The notes under the pieces are model-generated. The model did not search any database and was not told the origin of the DNA. It saw nothing but the letters and a program-made list of their open reading frames with translations. A DNA stretch of 64,000 nucleotides from Cypionkella psychrotolerans (GTDB lineage: Bacteria; Pseudomonadota; Alphaproteobacteria; Rhodobacterales; Rhodobacteraceae), in the NCBI RefSeq assembly GCF_001294535.1, contig NZ_LGIC01000087.1, forward strand, positions 62,001-126,000. The letters run 5' to 3'. Shown piece by piece: positions 8,569 through 17,884 of the stretch (its first letter is position 1; each line of letters starts with the position of its first letter). Made by a program: the position numbers and the translations under genes.

Positions 8569-9306
8569 ATGTTTGATCTGACAGGAAAATGCGCGCTGGT
8601 GACCGGCGCTTCGGGCGGTATTGGCGGCGAAATCGCCCGCGCGCTTTACGCTGCAGGCGCGACCGTGGGGCTTTCGGGCACTCGGCTGGAACCGTTGCAG
8701 GCGCTGGCGGCCGAACTCGGCGAGCGGGCGCATGTGCTGCCCTGCAACCTCTCCGACCTTGCGGCGGTCGACGAGTTGATCAAGCAGGCAACAACGGCGA
8801 TGGGCAGCCTTGATATTCTGGTCAACAATGCCGGGATCACCCGCGACAATCTGTTCATGCGGATGTCGGATGAGGAATGGCAATCAGTGATCGACGTCAA
8901 CCTCACCGCGACGTTCCGGCTGATGCGCGGCGCACTGCGCGGCATGATGAAGGCGCGCTGGGGCCGCATCATCAACATCACTTCGGTGGTGGGCCATTCC
9001 GGCAATCCGGGGCAGGCGAATTATGCCGCTGCCAAAGCTGGCACTCTGGCGATGTCGAAGTCGCTCGCGCAAGAGGTTGCCAGCCGCAACATCACGGTGA
9101 ACTGCGTGGCCCCCGGCTTGATCGAGACGCCGATGACCGAAAAGCTGAACGATGAACAGCGCGCAAAGATTCTGGTCGGTGTCCCCGCAGGCCGGATGGG
9201 CAAACCGCAGGAAGTCGCCGCAGGTGTGCTCTATTTGGCATCACAAGAGGCCGCCTATATCACCGGAACAACACTGCATATCAACGGCGGCGGTGATATG
9301 TCATAA
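8569..9306 (+). CDS. fabG: 3-oxoacyl-[ACP] reductase
   Basis: 245-residue NADPH-dependent short-chain dehydrogenase that reduces beta-ketoacyl-ACP in fatty acid elongation. The cofactor motif TGASGGIG is at residues 12-19, NNAG at 86-89, and the catalytic Ser139, Tyr152 and Lys156 (NYAAAKAG) are all present. The C-terminal YITGTTLHINGG is typical of FabG. ATG 8569 is chosen because GAGAGGA is correctly spaced in front; an in-frame start at 8554 would be longer by five residues. It follows fabD by 101 nt and precedes acpP by 169 nt. Confidence 0.96.
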   Translation: MFDLTGKCALVTGASGGIGGEIARALYAAGATVGLSGTRLEPLQALAAELGERAHVLPCNLSDLAAVDELIKQATTAMGSLDILVNNAGITRDNLFMRMSDEEWQSVIDVNLTATFRLMRGALRGMMKARWGRIINITSVVGHSGNPGQANYAAAKAGTLAMSKSLAQEVASRNITVNCVAPGLIETPMTEKLNDEQRAKILVGVPAGRMGKPQEVAAGVLYLASQEAAYITGTTLHINGGGDMS

Positions 9307-9332
9307 GGCCGCTAGAAGCGGTTTGAAACCGT

Positions 9333-9361
9333 TTGCCTAATGCGCGCGCCCTTGCTATAGG
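9333..9361 (+). promoter_or_regulatory. Putative promoter of acpP
   Basis: TTGCCT (9333-9338), a 17-nt spacer and TATAGG (9356-9361) lie in the fabG-acpP gap, giving a leader of about 108 nt before acpP. This would explain separate high-level expression of the carrier protein. Prediction by eye only. Confidence 0.5.
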
Positions 9362-9475
9362 CGCGCAAGAATACGCCAGAGGCCATCGCTTTTGGTGCCT
9401 GCCGATGCAGGAAAGAGCGCCCGCAAGGGCAGGCAAAAGACCGGGGGCGACCCCTAAACGATATGAGGAAAGAAC

Positions 9476-9709
9476 ATGAGCGACATCGCTGATCGTGTGA
9501 AGAAGATCGTCGTCGAGCATTTGGGCGTCGAAGCAGAAAAAGTGACCGAGACCGCCTCGTTCATTGATGATCTGGGCGCTGACAGCCTCGACACCGTCGA
9601 GCTGGTTATGGCCTTCGAAGAAGAATTCGGCATTGAGATCCCGGATGATGCGGCTGAAACCATTCAGACCTTCGGCGACGCGGTGAAGTTCATCTCCTCC
9701 GCTGCCTGA
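9476..9709 (+). CDS. acpP: Acyl carrier protein
   Basis: 77-residue acidic helical-bundle protein that carries acyl intermediates on a phosphopantetheine arm. The attachment site is Ser37 in [10 protein letters not shown]. Size, charge and the [11 protein letters not shown] start are typical. AGGAAAG lies upstream of ATG 9476, and a clear intrinsic terminator follows 25 nt after the stop codon. Confidence 0.98.
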   Translation: MSDIADRVKKIVVEHLGVEAEKVTETASFIDDLGADSLDTVELVMAFEEEFGIEIPDDAAETIQTFGDAVKFISSAA

Positions 9710-9734
9710 TCGCATTTGCAGATCAAACGGAAAG

Positions 9735-9757
9735 GCACCCTGCGGGGTGCTTTTTTG
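9735..9757 (+). terminator. Intrinsic terminator of acpP
   Basis: GCACCC (9735-9740) pairs with GGGTGC (9745-9750) across a 4-nt loop and is followed by TTTTTTGTTTTT. Confidence 0.92.
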
Positions 9758-9789
9758 TTTTTCGTGGTAAGGGGGGATCTTAGGACGGG

Positions 9790-10072
9790 GCGGTCTCGGG
9801 TGGCATCGAGCCACCCTCACCCGGCTGGCGCGGTTGATTTTTGACGGGGCAGCGGAACGGACATGACGAAGCCTCCGGCGGGAGTATTTTAAAAAGAGCA
9901 ACGCCTAAGATCGCCTTATCTATGACGGGCCATCAAAACGCTCCGGTTCTTTGCAGTTGCTCTTTTTAAAATACTCCCGCCGGAGGCTCCCTCGTTGATA
10001 GTCAAAGCAACAGCTTAGAACCAGACAGCGGCAGCAGCGGTCGCGTGGTGGCTCGATGCCACCCAAGACCGC
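9790..10072. repeat. Nested inverted-repeat intergenic region with two converging copies of the CCTCCGGCGGGAG repeat
   Basis: The 376-nt gap between acpP and the RND gene holds no credible gene. Outer arms of 26 nt (9790-9815 and 10047-10072) are inverted copies with one mismatch; each contains its own palindrome GGTGGC-ATCGA-GCCACC. Inner arms (9869-9901 and 9957-9988) are inverted copies of a ~32-nt element, GCCTCCGGCGGGAG followed by TATTTTAAAAAGAGCA, also found at 20779-20811 and 47688-47718. The inner pair could fold into a long hairpin between the convergent acpP and RND transcripts. It may be a REP-like or MITE-like element; that is inference. Confidence 0.75.
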
Positions 10073-10085
10073 CGCTGGTTCTAGG

Positions 10086-13000
10086 TCACTCCGCTGCCAG
10101 CCCCGGCATGCGTTGCAGTAGTTTATCGTTTTGCTCTGCCTCCAGCGCGGCGATCCGGGCTTCCAGCACTTCTGGCGAGGCAGCTTCAAATTCCACCTCT
10201 TTCGGTCCGATGATGCCCCGGAACAGCCGCGCGATCAGGCGGGAAAGGTCGTCCATGATCAGATAGAAAGACGGCACCACCACGAGGCTGAGCACGGTGG
10301 AGACGATAATCCCGCCGATCACCGCCGTGGCCATTGGCGCGCGGAACGCGCCGCCTTCACCCACACCCAACGCCGAGGGCAGCATCCCCGCCGACATCGC
10401 AATCGAGGTCATCACGATCGGCTGCGCGCGTTTGTGCCCGGCCTCGATGATCGCTTCCAGACGCCCCATGCCGTGTCGGCGCATCTCGATCACAAAATCC
10501 ACCAGCAGGATGGCGTTTTTGGTGACGATCCCCATCAGCATCAATATCCCGATTAGCACCGGCATCGACAAAGCCGAATTGGTCAGGATCAGCGCTGCCG
10601 CCACGCCGCCAATCGCCAAGGGCAACGACAGCAGGATGGTGAATGGCTGGATCACTGATTTGAACAGCAGGATCAGCACGGTCAGTACCAGCATGAGGCC
10701 CATCAGCATCGCCTTGCCAAAGCTTGCGAACAGTTCGGTCTGCACCTCGGCATCGGCGGATTCTTTCACCACCACGCCAGCAGGCAGTTTGGTGGCCTTG
10801 ACGATCTCGGCCAGACGCGTGCTGGCGGTGCCGAGCGCGACACCTACGGGCAGCGATGCCCCAATCGTCGCTTGCCGCTGGCGATTCAGCCGTTTCACCA
10901 CCGAAGGGCCTTCGCCGATCACGATATCGGCCACCGCAGACAGCGGCACGGTGGCCCCGGTGTTGGTGGTCAGTTTGGTGGCCGCGATGCGGTTGATATC
11001 TTCGCGTGAGGCATTGGCCAGTTGCACCCGGATCGGGATCAGGCGGTTGTCGATGGCGAGGTTGGCCAGCGACACATCCAGATCGCCAATCGTCGCCACC
11101 CGCACCGTCGTTGCGATGTCTTGCGTGGTTATCCCGAGACGCGCGGCTTCTTCGGCACGCGGGGTGATCTGCACCTCGGGGCGCGGCAATGCCCCTTCGG
11201 AGCTGACCTCGGCGAGCAAAGGCTCGGCCCGCAGCGCGGATTCCAGCGCCGAGGTGGCGGTGTTCAGATCGGCCTCGGAGCTTGCCAGAATCGAATAGGC
11301 AATGTCGCGCTCGCCGCGGTCATTCAGTTTGAAGGCGCGGATGTCGGGCACCGTCGCGAGGCTGTCGAAAATCTCGGCCTCAATCACGTTTTGCGGCACG
11401 GTGCGGCCGTGGTTTTCCACTTCGGGCACCAGCATCCCCAAAATGGGGATCCGCCGTCCGAGTTGCGACAGTTTCAGCAGCAGGCTTTGATCGAGTTTCA
11501 CCAAAGTCACCGTCACCGAGGCGCGGCGCACATCGAGATCGCCCTTTGGCGAGGCACCCCCGATGACAAACACGTTCTCGACCCATGGCACATTCTTAAT
11601 GTGGTCGCGGATTTCGGCGGTGGTTTTGTCGGTTTCCGCCAAGGTCGAGCCCGGCGGCAGTTCGACTGAGATCGAAATTCGGCTGACATCCTCTGGCGGT
11701 AGGAACGAGCCCGGCACTTGCACCATGAAATAGATCGATACGATCAGCACGCCAATCGCCGTCATCAGGGTGAAGTAATAGGCTGGGAAGCGGCGGAATT
11801 TGCCGGATTTTCTTTTCGGCAGGAACGGCAGCGGCAGACCGCCTTGGGTGGTCGCCGTCACCAGCCGCAGATAGTTGCGCATGAACCAGCCATCTTGCGC
11901 GCCTTCATGGTGGCCAACATTGGCGTCCTTGGCGCTCATCAGGTAAGCCGCCATCATCGGGGTGATCAGACGGGCGACCAGCAACGAGAACGCCACGGCA
12001 ATCGCCACCGTCAGGCCAAATTGTCGGAAATACTGCCCCGGAATGCCGCCCATGAACGACACTGGCATGAACACCGCGATGATCGTCGCAGTGGTCGCCA
12101 TCACGGCGAGGCCAATCTCATCGGCGGCTTCAATCGCGGCGCGGTAGGGGGTTTTGCCCATCCGAATATGTCGGGCGATGTTCTCGATCTCGACAATCGC
12201 ATCGTCCACCAGAATCCCGGTCGCCAAGGTCACCGCCAAGAACGACACCAGGTTCAGCGAGAACCCTAACATATCCATCACCCAGAACGTCGGTATCGCA
12301 GACAGCGGCAAGGCGACAGCGGTGATCAAAGTTGCGCGCCAGTTGCGCAGGAAGGCCAGCACCACCAGCACCGCCAGCAAAGCGCCCTCAAACAAAGTGC
12401 TCAGCGCGGATTCGTAGTTGCCATAGGTGTAGAACACCGTCTCGTCGACCAGCTTGATGCCGACATTCGGATGGTCGGCGCGGATTTGGTCCAGCGTTTG
12501 GTTGACGGTTTCGGCAACGGAAACCTCGGATGCCCCCTTGGCGCGGAACACCGAGAAGGTCACAACCTGCTCGCCATTCAGCCGCGAGAAGCTGCGCAGC
12601 TCCTTATAGCTGTCTTGCACATCACCGAGATCAGACAGCCGCACATGCCGCCCCGATGGCAGCGCAATCGTGGTGCTGGCCAAGCCCTGCACGGTGCCCG
12701 CATCGCCCAAGGTGCGGATCGCCTGTTCGCCCGAGCCAATCTCGGACCGGCCAGAGCCGAGGTTGGTGTTGGTCGCGCGGATCTGTGCGTTCACCGCCGC
12801 CGCTGAAATGCCAAAGCTGTTCAGCTTGACTGGGTCCAGCGCCACCAGAATCTCACGATCCGCGCCGCCAAAACGGTCAATCCGGCCCACGCCGGGGCGG
12901 CCCTGCAATCCCCGCACCACCACGTCATCGACGAACCATGAGACTTCTTCGATGGTCATATCGGGGGCCGAGACCGCGAAAGTCATGATCGCATTGCCTT

Positions 13001-13400
13001 CAACGTCGATCTTGGTGATCTTCGGGGTGTCCACGGCGGCGGGCAGTTTGCCCCGCACCCGGTCCACGGCGTCTTTCACATCCTGCAAGGCTTTGTCGGT
13101 CGGAACCTCAATGCGAAACTCGACCGCCGAAGTGGATTGGCCATCCACCACGGTCGAGGTGATGTTTTTCACCCCGGTGATACCCGCCACCGCGTCTTCG
13201 ATGATCTTGGTGACTTGGGTTTCCATCTCGGCGGGCGCTGTGCCCGCCTGAGTGACGGTGACGGCGATCACCGGCACGTCGATGTTCGGAAACCGGGTGA
13301 TCGGCAGCGCGTTGAACGACTGCCAGCCCAGCACCATCAGGATGAAGAACGCAAGGATCGGGGCCAGCGGATTGCGGATCGACCAGGCTGAAAAGTTCAT
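10086..13400 (-). CDS. RND-family efflux pump, inner-membrane transporter
   Basis: 1104-residue proton-driven pump of the AcrB/HAE1 family. The N-terminus (MNFSAWSIRNPLAPILAFFILMV) holds TM1, followed by the first periplasmic porter loop, TM2-6, a large central soluble part, and the second half with TM8-12. The TM4 proton-relay motif GILVDDAIVEIEN is present (two adjacent Asp around residue 408), and TM10 contains the GIVTKNAILLVDF motif with the conserved Lys. The start is ATG 13400; an in-frame extension to 13469 overlaps the adaptor gene. It follows the adaptor by 10 nt in one operon with the TetR gene. Substrates are unknown; no outer-membrane channel gene is adjacent. The C-terminal tail is rich in Glu and Ala. 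Confidence 0.95.
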   Translation of the reverse strand: MNFSAWSIRNPLAPILAFFILMVLGWQSFNALPITRFPNIDVPVIAVTVTQAGTAPAEMETQVTKIIEDAVAGITGVKNITSTVVDGQSTSAVEFRIEVPTDKALQDVKDAVDRVRGKLPAAVDTPKITKIDVEGNAIMTFAVSAPDMTIEEVSWFVDDVVVRGLQGRPGVGRIDRFGGADREILVALDPVKLNSFGISAAAVNAQIRATNTNLGSGRSEIGSGEQAIRTLGDAGTVQGLASTTIALPSGRHVRLSDLGDVQDSYKELRSFSRLNGEQVVTFSVFRAKGASEVSVAETVNQTLDQIRADHPNVGIKLVDETVFYTYGNYESALSTLFEGALLAVLVVLAFLRNWRATLITAVALPLSAIPTFWVMDMLGFSLNLVSFLAVTLATGILVDDAIVEIENIARHIRMGKTPYRAAIEAADEIGLAVMATTATIIAVFMPVSFMGGIPGQYFRQFGLTVAIAVAFSLLVARLITPMMAAYLMSAKDANVGHHEGAQDGWFMRNYLRLVTATTQGGLPLPFLPKRKSGKFRRFPAYYFTLMTAIGVLIVSIYFMVQVPGSFLPPEDVSRISISVELPPGSTLAETDKTTAEIRDHIKNVPWVENVFVIGGASPKGDLDVRRASVTVTLVKLDQSLLLKLSQLGRRIPILGMLVPEVENHGRTVPQNVIEAEIFDSLATVPDIRAFKLNDRGERDIAYSILASSEADLNTATSALESALRAEPLLAEVSSEGALPRPEVQITPRAEEAARLGITTQDIATTVRVATIGDLDVSLANLAIDNRLIPIRVQLANASREDINRIAATKLTTNTGATVPLSAVADIVIGEGPSVVKRLNRQRQATIGASLPVGVALGTASTRLAEIVKATKLPAGVVVKESADAEVQTELFASFGKAMLMGLMLVLTVLILLFKSVIQPFTILLSLPLAIGGVAAALILTNSALSMPVLIGILMLMGIVTKNAILLVDFVIEMRRHGMGRLEAIIEAGHKRAQPIVMTSIAMSAGMLPSALGVGEGGAFRAPMATAVIGGIIVSTVLSLVVVPSFYLIMDDLSRLIARLFRGIIGPKEVEFEAASPEVLEARIAALEAEQNDKLLQRMPGLAAE

Positions 13401-13410
13401 TGCCGCGCCC

Positions 13411-14610
13411 TCAGTTGCTGTCAGTGGCCGCTGCCACCACCGGGTTGATATGATCGCCGTCGCGCACAAACGCGCCCGCTTTGGTCACCACGTCGTCGCC
13501 CACCTTCAGTCCGTCGAGCACTTCGATCCAGCCGCCATCGCGCACGCCTGCGGTGATCATGCGCTGTGACACCACAGCGCCTTCCACCAGCATCACCGAA
13601 GTTTTGCCGCCCGAGGATTTCACTGCCGTGATCGGCACCGCCGCCGCATCGCCTTCATGCACCAGAATGCTGGCCTCAACATACATGCCGGGGCGCACGG
13701 CGCTGGCGTCATCAATCGCAATCCGCACCCGGCCCAGACGGGTCACCGCGTCAATGCTCGGTTCCACAAGGCTGATCTTGCCAGTCAAAGGTTTCGCCAT
13801 GCCCACCAACCTCAGATCAGCGATTTGCCCCACCGCCAGCCGGGTCAGATCGGCCTCAGCCACATCGGCTCGCAATTCCAGCGCCCCATCACGGATCAGG
13901 GTGAACATCGGTTGCCCCGCCGCCGAAGCAATCGCACCCAGTTGCGCATTGCGCGCGGTGATTTCGCCCGCGAAGGGTGCTGTGACTTCGGTGCGCGCCA
14001 GTTGCAGATCGACATTGGCCAGTTGTGCTTCAACCAAGGTCTGCTGCGCTTTTGCGGCCTCCAAAGATTGCACCGCCACCGAAACCTGCGCTTGCGCCGA
14101 GACTGACCCAGCAAGGGCGGTATCCGCTGCCGCTTGGCTGGCCGAGCCTTGGGCTTTCAGCTTCGCGGTGCGGTCCGAGGTGCGTTGCGCTTCAGCGGCG
14201 GACGAGTTCGCCGCGATCACCTGTGCTTGCGCTTGGGCGATCTGGGCTTTGGCGGCCGCCAAGGATGCCGCAAGCTGCGCCTTTTGCAGATCAAGCGTCG
14301 AGGTGGACAGCCGCGCCAGCACTTGCCCCGCCGTCACTTTGTCGCCGACATCGGCAAGCAGGGCTTCAATCGGCTGGCCCTCAATCAAAGGGGCGACTTG
14401 AATGGTTTCCTGCGGCGCCACCAGCCCCGAGGCCAGCACCACATCGCGCAGATGCCGGGTTTCCACCGCCGAGACTGTGATCGCAGGCAGCACTTGCGCG
14501 GTCGCGGCAGGGACCTCTGGAATGGCAGCTTCAGCGCTGTCGGCCCGCATCGGGCTGGCCGAGACCGTTTGCAGGGCAATAAGCGCAAAAACAAAACGGG
14601 AGGTCGTCAT
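13411..14610 (-). CDS. RND efflux periplasmic adaptor (membrane fusion protein)
   Basis: 399-residue HlyD/AcrA-type adaptor that links the inner-membrane pump to an outer-membrane channel. A signal-peptide-like N-terminus (MTTSRFVFALIALQTVSA) is followed by a biotinyl-lipoyl-like half (IEALLADVGDKVTAGQVLARL), an Ala/Gln-rich alpha-helical hairpin (about residues 100-195), the second lipoyl half (TEVTAPFAGEITARN), and beta-barrel and membrane-proximal domains. ATG 14610 has AAAGG 7 nt upstream. It lies 3 nt after the TetR stop codon and 10 nt before the pump gene, so the three are one transcript. Confidence 0.94.
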   Translation of the reverse strand: MTTSRFVFALIALQTVSASPMRADSAEAAIPEVPAATAQVLPAITVSAVETRHLRDVVLASGLVAPQETIQVAPLIEGQPIEALLADVGDKVTAGQVLARLSTSTLDLQKAQLAASLAAAKAQIAQAQAQVIAANSSAAEAQRTSDRTAKLKAQGSASQAAADTALAGSVSAQAQVSVAVQSLEAAKAQQTLVEAQLANVDLQLARTEVTAPFAGEITARNAQLGAIASAAGQPMFTLIRDGALELRADVAEADLTRLAVGQIADLRLVGMAKPLTGKISLVEPSIDAVTRLGRVRIAIDDASAVRPGMYVEASILVHEGDAAAVPITAVKSSGGKTSVMLVEGAVVSQRMITAGVRDGGWIEVLDGLKVGDDVVTKAGAFVRDGDHINPVVAAATDSN

Positions 14611-14613
14611 GGG

Positions 14614-15228
14614 TCAGCCTTTCGCGCCGCTGGCGGCAACTTCATCAAGAGTTTGGTCAATGATACGCAGGATCAATGCATTCAGATCGTTGCGCAGAGT
14701 CTCATCTTGCTGCGGCATCATCGCCGAAGATTTCACCAACAGCACGATCAGGGCCGCATGGGCGGCAAATCGCGCGCGGGATTGCTCCAGGCTCAGACCG
14801 GTGGCTGCGGCAAAAGCCTGCATCAAGTAGTCAGCAATCGTGGTTTCCATCAGACCGCAAGCGACGCCAATTTCGGGCTTGCGCAGGGCGGTCGCGGTGA
14901 TTTCGGCCCACAGCGCGCCATCATGGTTGCATTGGTGCTCGACCAGTTTAATGCGCACCTGTTGCCGCATCGTTGCAATCGGGTCATCCGAGGCGAAAAT
15001 CGGCTGGAAGTCTCGGGCCATTTCCTCAAGATCAAGCGCAATCAACGCCTGCACGATGGCAGCCTTTGAGGCAAAGTAGCGATAGAAATTCCCCACGCTC
15101 ATCCCAGCCGCGCGGGCGAGGTCTTGCATCGAGGCTCCGTCAAAGCCCTTTTCGGCAAAAGCCTGCCGGGCAGCGGCCAAAATCTCGGCCACGCGTGCAT
15201 CGGCAGGTGTTTCGGTGGTTTGCAGCAT
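14614..15228 (-). CDS. TetR/AcrR-family transcriptional repressor of the adjacent efflux operon
   Basis: 204-residue regulator. The N-terminal helix-turn-helix (FDGASMQDLARAAGMSVGN followed by FYRYFASKAAIVQ) is typical of TetR proteins, and the C-terminal helical domain would bind ligands. It is the first gene of the tetR-adaptor-pump operon, so it probably represses its own operon. I prefer ATG 15228 over ATG 15261 because the upstream ATG falls inside the 16-bp palindromic operator at 15248-15263, directly at the expected transcription start. Confidence 0.9.
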   Translation of the reverse strand: MLQTTETPADARVAEILAAARQAFAEKGFDGASMQDLARAAGMSVGNFYRYFASKAAIVQALIALDLEEMARDFQPIFASDDPIATMRQQVRIKLVEHQCNHDGALWAEITATALRKPEIGVACGLMETTIADYLMQAFAAATGLSLEQSRARFAAHAALIVLLVKSSAMMPQQDETLRNDLNALILRIIDQTLDEVAASGAKG

Positions 15229-15247
15229 CAGGGTATCGCATCTATCG

Positions 15248-15291
15248 GAATGAACGTTCATTCATTATCATTTCTGCACCTGCACGGTCAA
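15248..15291 (-). promoter_or_regulatory. Promoter with palindromic TetR operator
   Basis: On the minus strand TTGACC (15291-15286), a 16-nt spacer and GATAAT (15269-15264) form a good sigma-70-like promoter. The perfect 16-bp palindrome GAATGAACGTTCATTC occupies 15248-15263, immediately downstream of the -10 box, where binding of the TetR protein would block initiation. TGAACGTTCA-type cores are frequent in TetR/AcrR operators. Confidence 0.8.
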
Positions 15292-15411
15292 GATGAATCA
15301 CAGGTGCGCGATGAAATCTCGTCCGGCGCGGGCTTGCCACCCATCTACGGCTTAAGTTGCGCGCGGCCTTTGGGCCGTGTATCAGGCGGAAAACCATTGC
15401 GAGGGATATAG

Positions 15412-16674
15412 ATGCGTCGGGTTGTCATTACGGGTCTGGGAATGGTCACGCCGCTGGCTTGCGGCGTCGAGGAAACGTGGAGCCGCCTGCTGGCTGGTCA
15501 ATCCGGGGCAGGGCCGATCACCCGCTTTGATCCTTCGGGCGTGGTGACGCAATACGCCTGCGAAATCCCCTACGGCGATGGCACCGATGGCACCTTCAAC
15601 CCCGATCACTGGATGGAGCCGAAAGACCGCCGCAAGGTTGATGATTTCATCCTCTATGGCATGACCGCCGCCGTGCAAGCCGTGCGCGATTCTGGCTGGG
15701 AACCCGTCACCGATGAAGACCGTGAACGCACCGGCGTGATGATCGGTTCTGGCATCGGCGGCTTGACCTCCATCGCCGAAACCGCCGTCTTGATCAAAGA
15801 AAAAGGCGCCCGCCGGGTTTCGCCGTTCTTCATCCCCGGCAGCCTGATCAACTTGATCTCCGGCCAAGTCTCGATCCGCTTCGGCTTCAAAGGCCCGAAC
15901 CACGCGGTGGTGACCGCCTGTTCGACTGGCGCGCACGCCATCGGCGACGCTGCCCGCCTGATCCAATGGGGCGACGCCGATGTGATGCTGGCAGGCGGTG
16001 CCGAAGCGCCGATTTCCGAGATTGGCATCGCCGGCTTTAACGCCTGCAAGGCGCTCTCGACCAAACGCGCCGACGATCCGACCAAGGCCAGCCGCCCCTA
16101 TGACGCCGACCGCGACGGCTTTGTGATGGGCGAAGGCGCGGGCGTTGTCGTGCTGGAAGAATACGAACACGCCAAGGCGCGTGGCGCCAAGATCTACGCA
16201 GAAGTCCTCGGCTACGGCATGTCCGGCGACGCCCACCACATCACTGCCCCCTCGGAAGACGGCGAAGGCGGCTTCCGCAGCATGAAAATGGCCCTGAAAC
16301 GCGCGGGGCTGGAGCCTTCCGCCATTGACTACATTAACGCCCATGGCACCTCGACCATGGCCGACACGATTGAGCTCGGCGCAGTCGAGCGCATGATGGG
16401 CGACGCCGCCGCCAAGGCCACGATGTCCTCCACCAAATCCTCCATTGGCCACCTTCTGGGCGCTGCCGGAGCGGTTGAGGCGATCTTCTGCGTCCTCGCC
16501 ATCCGCGACCAGATCGCCCCCCCCACTATCAACCTCGACACCCCGGCGGTCGTCTCAAAACTCGACCTCGCCCCGAACAAAGCCGTCAAACGTCAGATCA
16601 ACGTCGCGCTGTCGAACTCCTTCGGCTTCGGCGGCACCAATGCCAGCCTCGTGCTCGGCAAGGTCGCCCACTGA
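15412..16674 (+). CDS. fabF: 3-oxoacyl-[ACP] synthase II
   Basis: 420-residue thiolase-fold condensing enzyme that elongates acyl-ACP with malonyl-ACP. The catalytic triad is Cys170 (VTACSTGAHAIG), His311 (NAHGTSTMADTIE) and His347 (SSIGHLLGAAG). Length and the C-terminal NSFGFGGTNASLV are typical. AGGGA precedes ATG 15412. The stop codon overlaps the mltG start (TGATG), so the two are translationally coupled. It continues the fatty acid synthesis theme of fabD-fabG-acpP upstream. Confidence 0.97.
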   Translation: MRRVVITGLGMVTPLACGVEETWSRLLAGQSGAGPITRFDPSGVVTQYACEIPYGDGTDGTFNPDHWMEPKDRRKVDDFILYGMTAAVQAVRDSGWEPVTDEDRERTGVMIGSGIGGLTSIAETAVLIKEKGARRVSPFFIPGSLINLISGQVSIRFGFKGPNHAVVTACSTGAHAIGDAARLIQWGDADVMLAGGAEAPISEIGIAGFNACKALSTKRADDPTKASRPYDADRDGFVMGEGAGVVVLEEYEHAKARGAKIYAEVLGYGMSGDAHHITAPSEDGEGGFRSMKMALKRAGLEPSAIDYINAHGTSTMADTIELGAVERMMGDAAAKATMSSTKSSIGHLLGAAGAVEAIFCVLAIRDQIAPPTINLDTPAVVSKLDLAPNKAVKRQINVALSNSFGFGGTNASLVLGKVAH

Positions 16675-17849
16675 TGTGGCGCTCGGTCGCCTCCAACGCG
16701 CTGACGTTGTTCATCGTGGTGCTGATCCTCGCCTTCGGGCTGATCGCTTGGGGGCGGCAAGCCTTCACCGGGCCGGGTCCGCTGACCCAAGCCATCTGCT
16801 TCAAGGTCGATAAAGGGGCGAGCCTTGCCCAGATCAGCCGGGGGCTGGAGGCCGAAGGCGCGGTATCAGATGCCCGCATCTTCCGCATCGGTGCCGACTA
16901 TTCGCAAGCGGCTAAAGACTTGAAATTCGGCTCTTATCTGCTGCAACCACAATCCTCGATGGGCGACGTTCTCACCGCCTTGACCGCAGGCGGCCAATCC
17001 ACCTGTGGCCGTGAAGTCAACTTCCGCATCTCGGTCGCCACCGCCGAAGTGATCCTGCGCGAGCTTGACCCCGCCACCAACCGCTATGTCGAGGTCGCCA
17101 AATTCGACCCAGCCAAAGATGCCGCCCCCACCGCCTACCTTGATGCAGCACAAGCCCCCGACATCCGCTGGCGCATCACTCTGGCCGAGGGCGTGACTTC
17201 GTGGCAGGTCGTCGATGCCCTGAAACGCGCCGATTTCCTTGAAGGCACCATCGACAAACTGCCCGCCGAAGGCACGCTGGCGCCGGATAGCTATGAGGTC
17301 GAAAAGGGCTTCGACCGCGCCACGCTGGTCGCCGATATGGAAGCCCGCCAAGCCAAAACCCTCACTGAGCTCTGGTCCACCCGCGCCGAAGGCCTGCCCT
17401 ATAAGACCCCGGAAGAAGCCCTGGTGATGGCCTCGATTGTCGAGAAAGAAACCGGCATCCCCGAGGAGCGTAAACAGGTCGCCTCGGTCTTCATCAACCG
17501 TCTGGCCAAGGGCATGAAGCTGCAAACCGACCCGACGGTGATCTATGGCGTGACCAAAGGTGAGGGCGTGTTGGGCCGTGGCCTGCGCCAATCCGAGCTG
17601 AAACGCGCCACCCCGTGGAACACCTATGTCATCGACGGCCTGCCGCCGACCCCGATCGCCAATCCGGGCCGCCTGAGTATTGAGGCCGCCCTGAACCCGG
17701 ATACGACGCCCTATATCTACTTCGTCGCCGACGGCTCCGGCGGCCACGCCTTTGCCGAGACCCTCGCCCAGCACAACGAAAACGTCACCAAATGGCGCGC
17801 GATTGAGGCCGCCAAGGGCGAAGAAGCGGCGGTTGGGGTGCAGGAGTAG
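16674..17849 (+). CDS. mltG: Endolytic murein transglycosylase MltG
   Basis: 391-residue inner-membrane enzyme that cuts nascent glycan strands and is thought to terminate their polymerisation. One N-terminal transmembrane helix (LTLFIVVLILAFGLIAWG) anchors a periplasmic LysM-like region and a YceG catalytic domain. Diagnostic features are MASIVEKETGIPEERKQVA with the catalytic Glu, then VFINRL, LQTDPTVIYG and NTYVIDGLPPTPIANPG. The one-base overlap with fabF shows coupling, a gene pair seen in many alphaproteobacteria. Confidence 0.96.
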   Translation: MWRSVASNALTLFIVVLILAFGLIAWGRQAFTGPGPLTQAICFKVDKGASLAQISRGLEAEGAVSDARIFRIGADYSQAAKDLKFGSYLLQPQSSMGDVLTALTAGGQSTCGREVNFRISVATAEVILRELDPATNRYVEVAKFDPAKDAAPTAYLDAAQAPDIRWRITLAEGVTSWQVVDALKRADFLEGTIDKLPAEGTLAPDSYEVEKGFDRATLVADMEARQAKTLTELWSTRAEGLPYKTPEEALVMASIVEKETGIPEERKQVASVFINRLAKGMKLQTDPTVIYGVTKGEGVLGRGLRQSELKRATPWNTYVIDGLPPTPIANPGRLSIEAALNPDTTPYIYFVADGSGGHAFAETLAQHNENVTKWRAIEAAKGEEAAVGVQE

Positions 17850-17884
17850 GGGGCGGTTTGCTTTGCGCCAACCGTTTTAAAGCC

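Noticed and set aside
11022-11669. 215-residue plus-strand frame inside the RND pump region
   Set aside because: Shadow frame opposite a clearly conserved pump gene; no Shine-Dalgarno and no family motifs.
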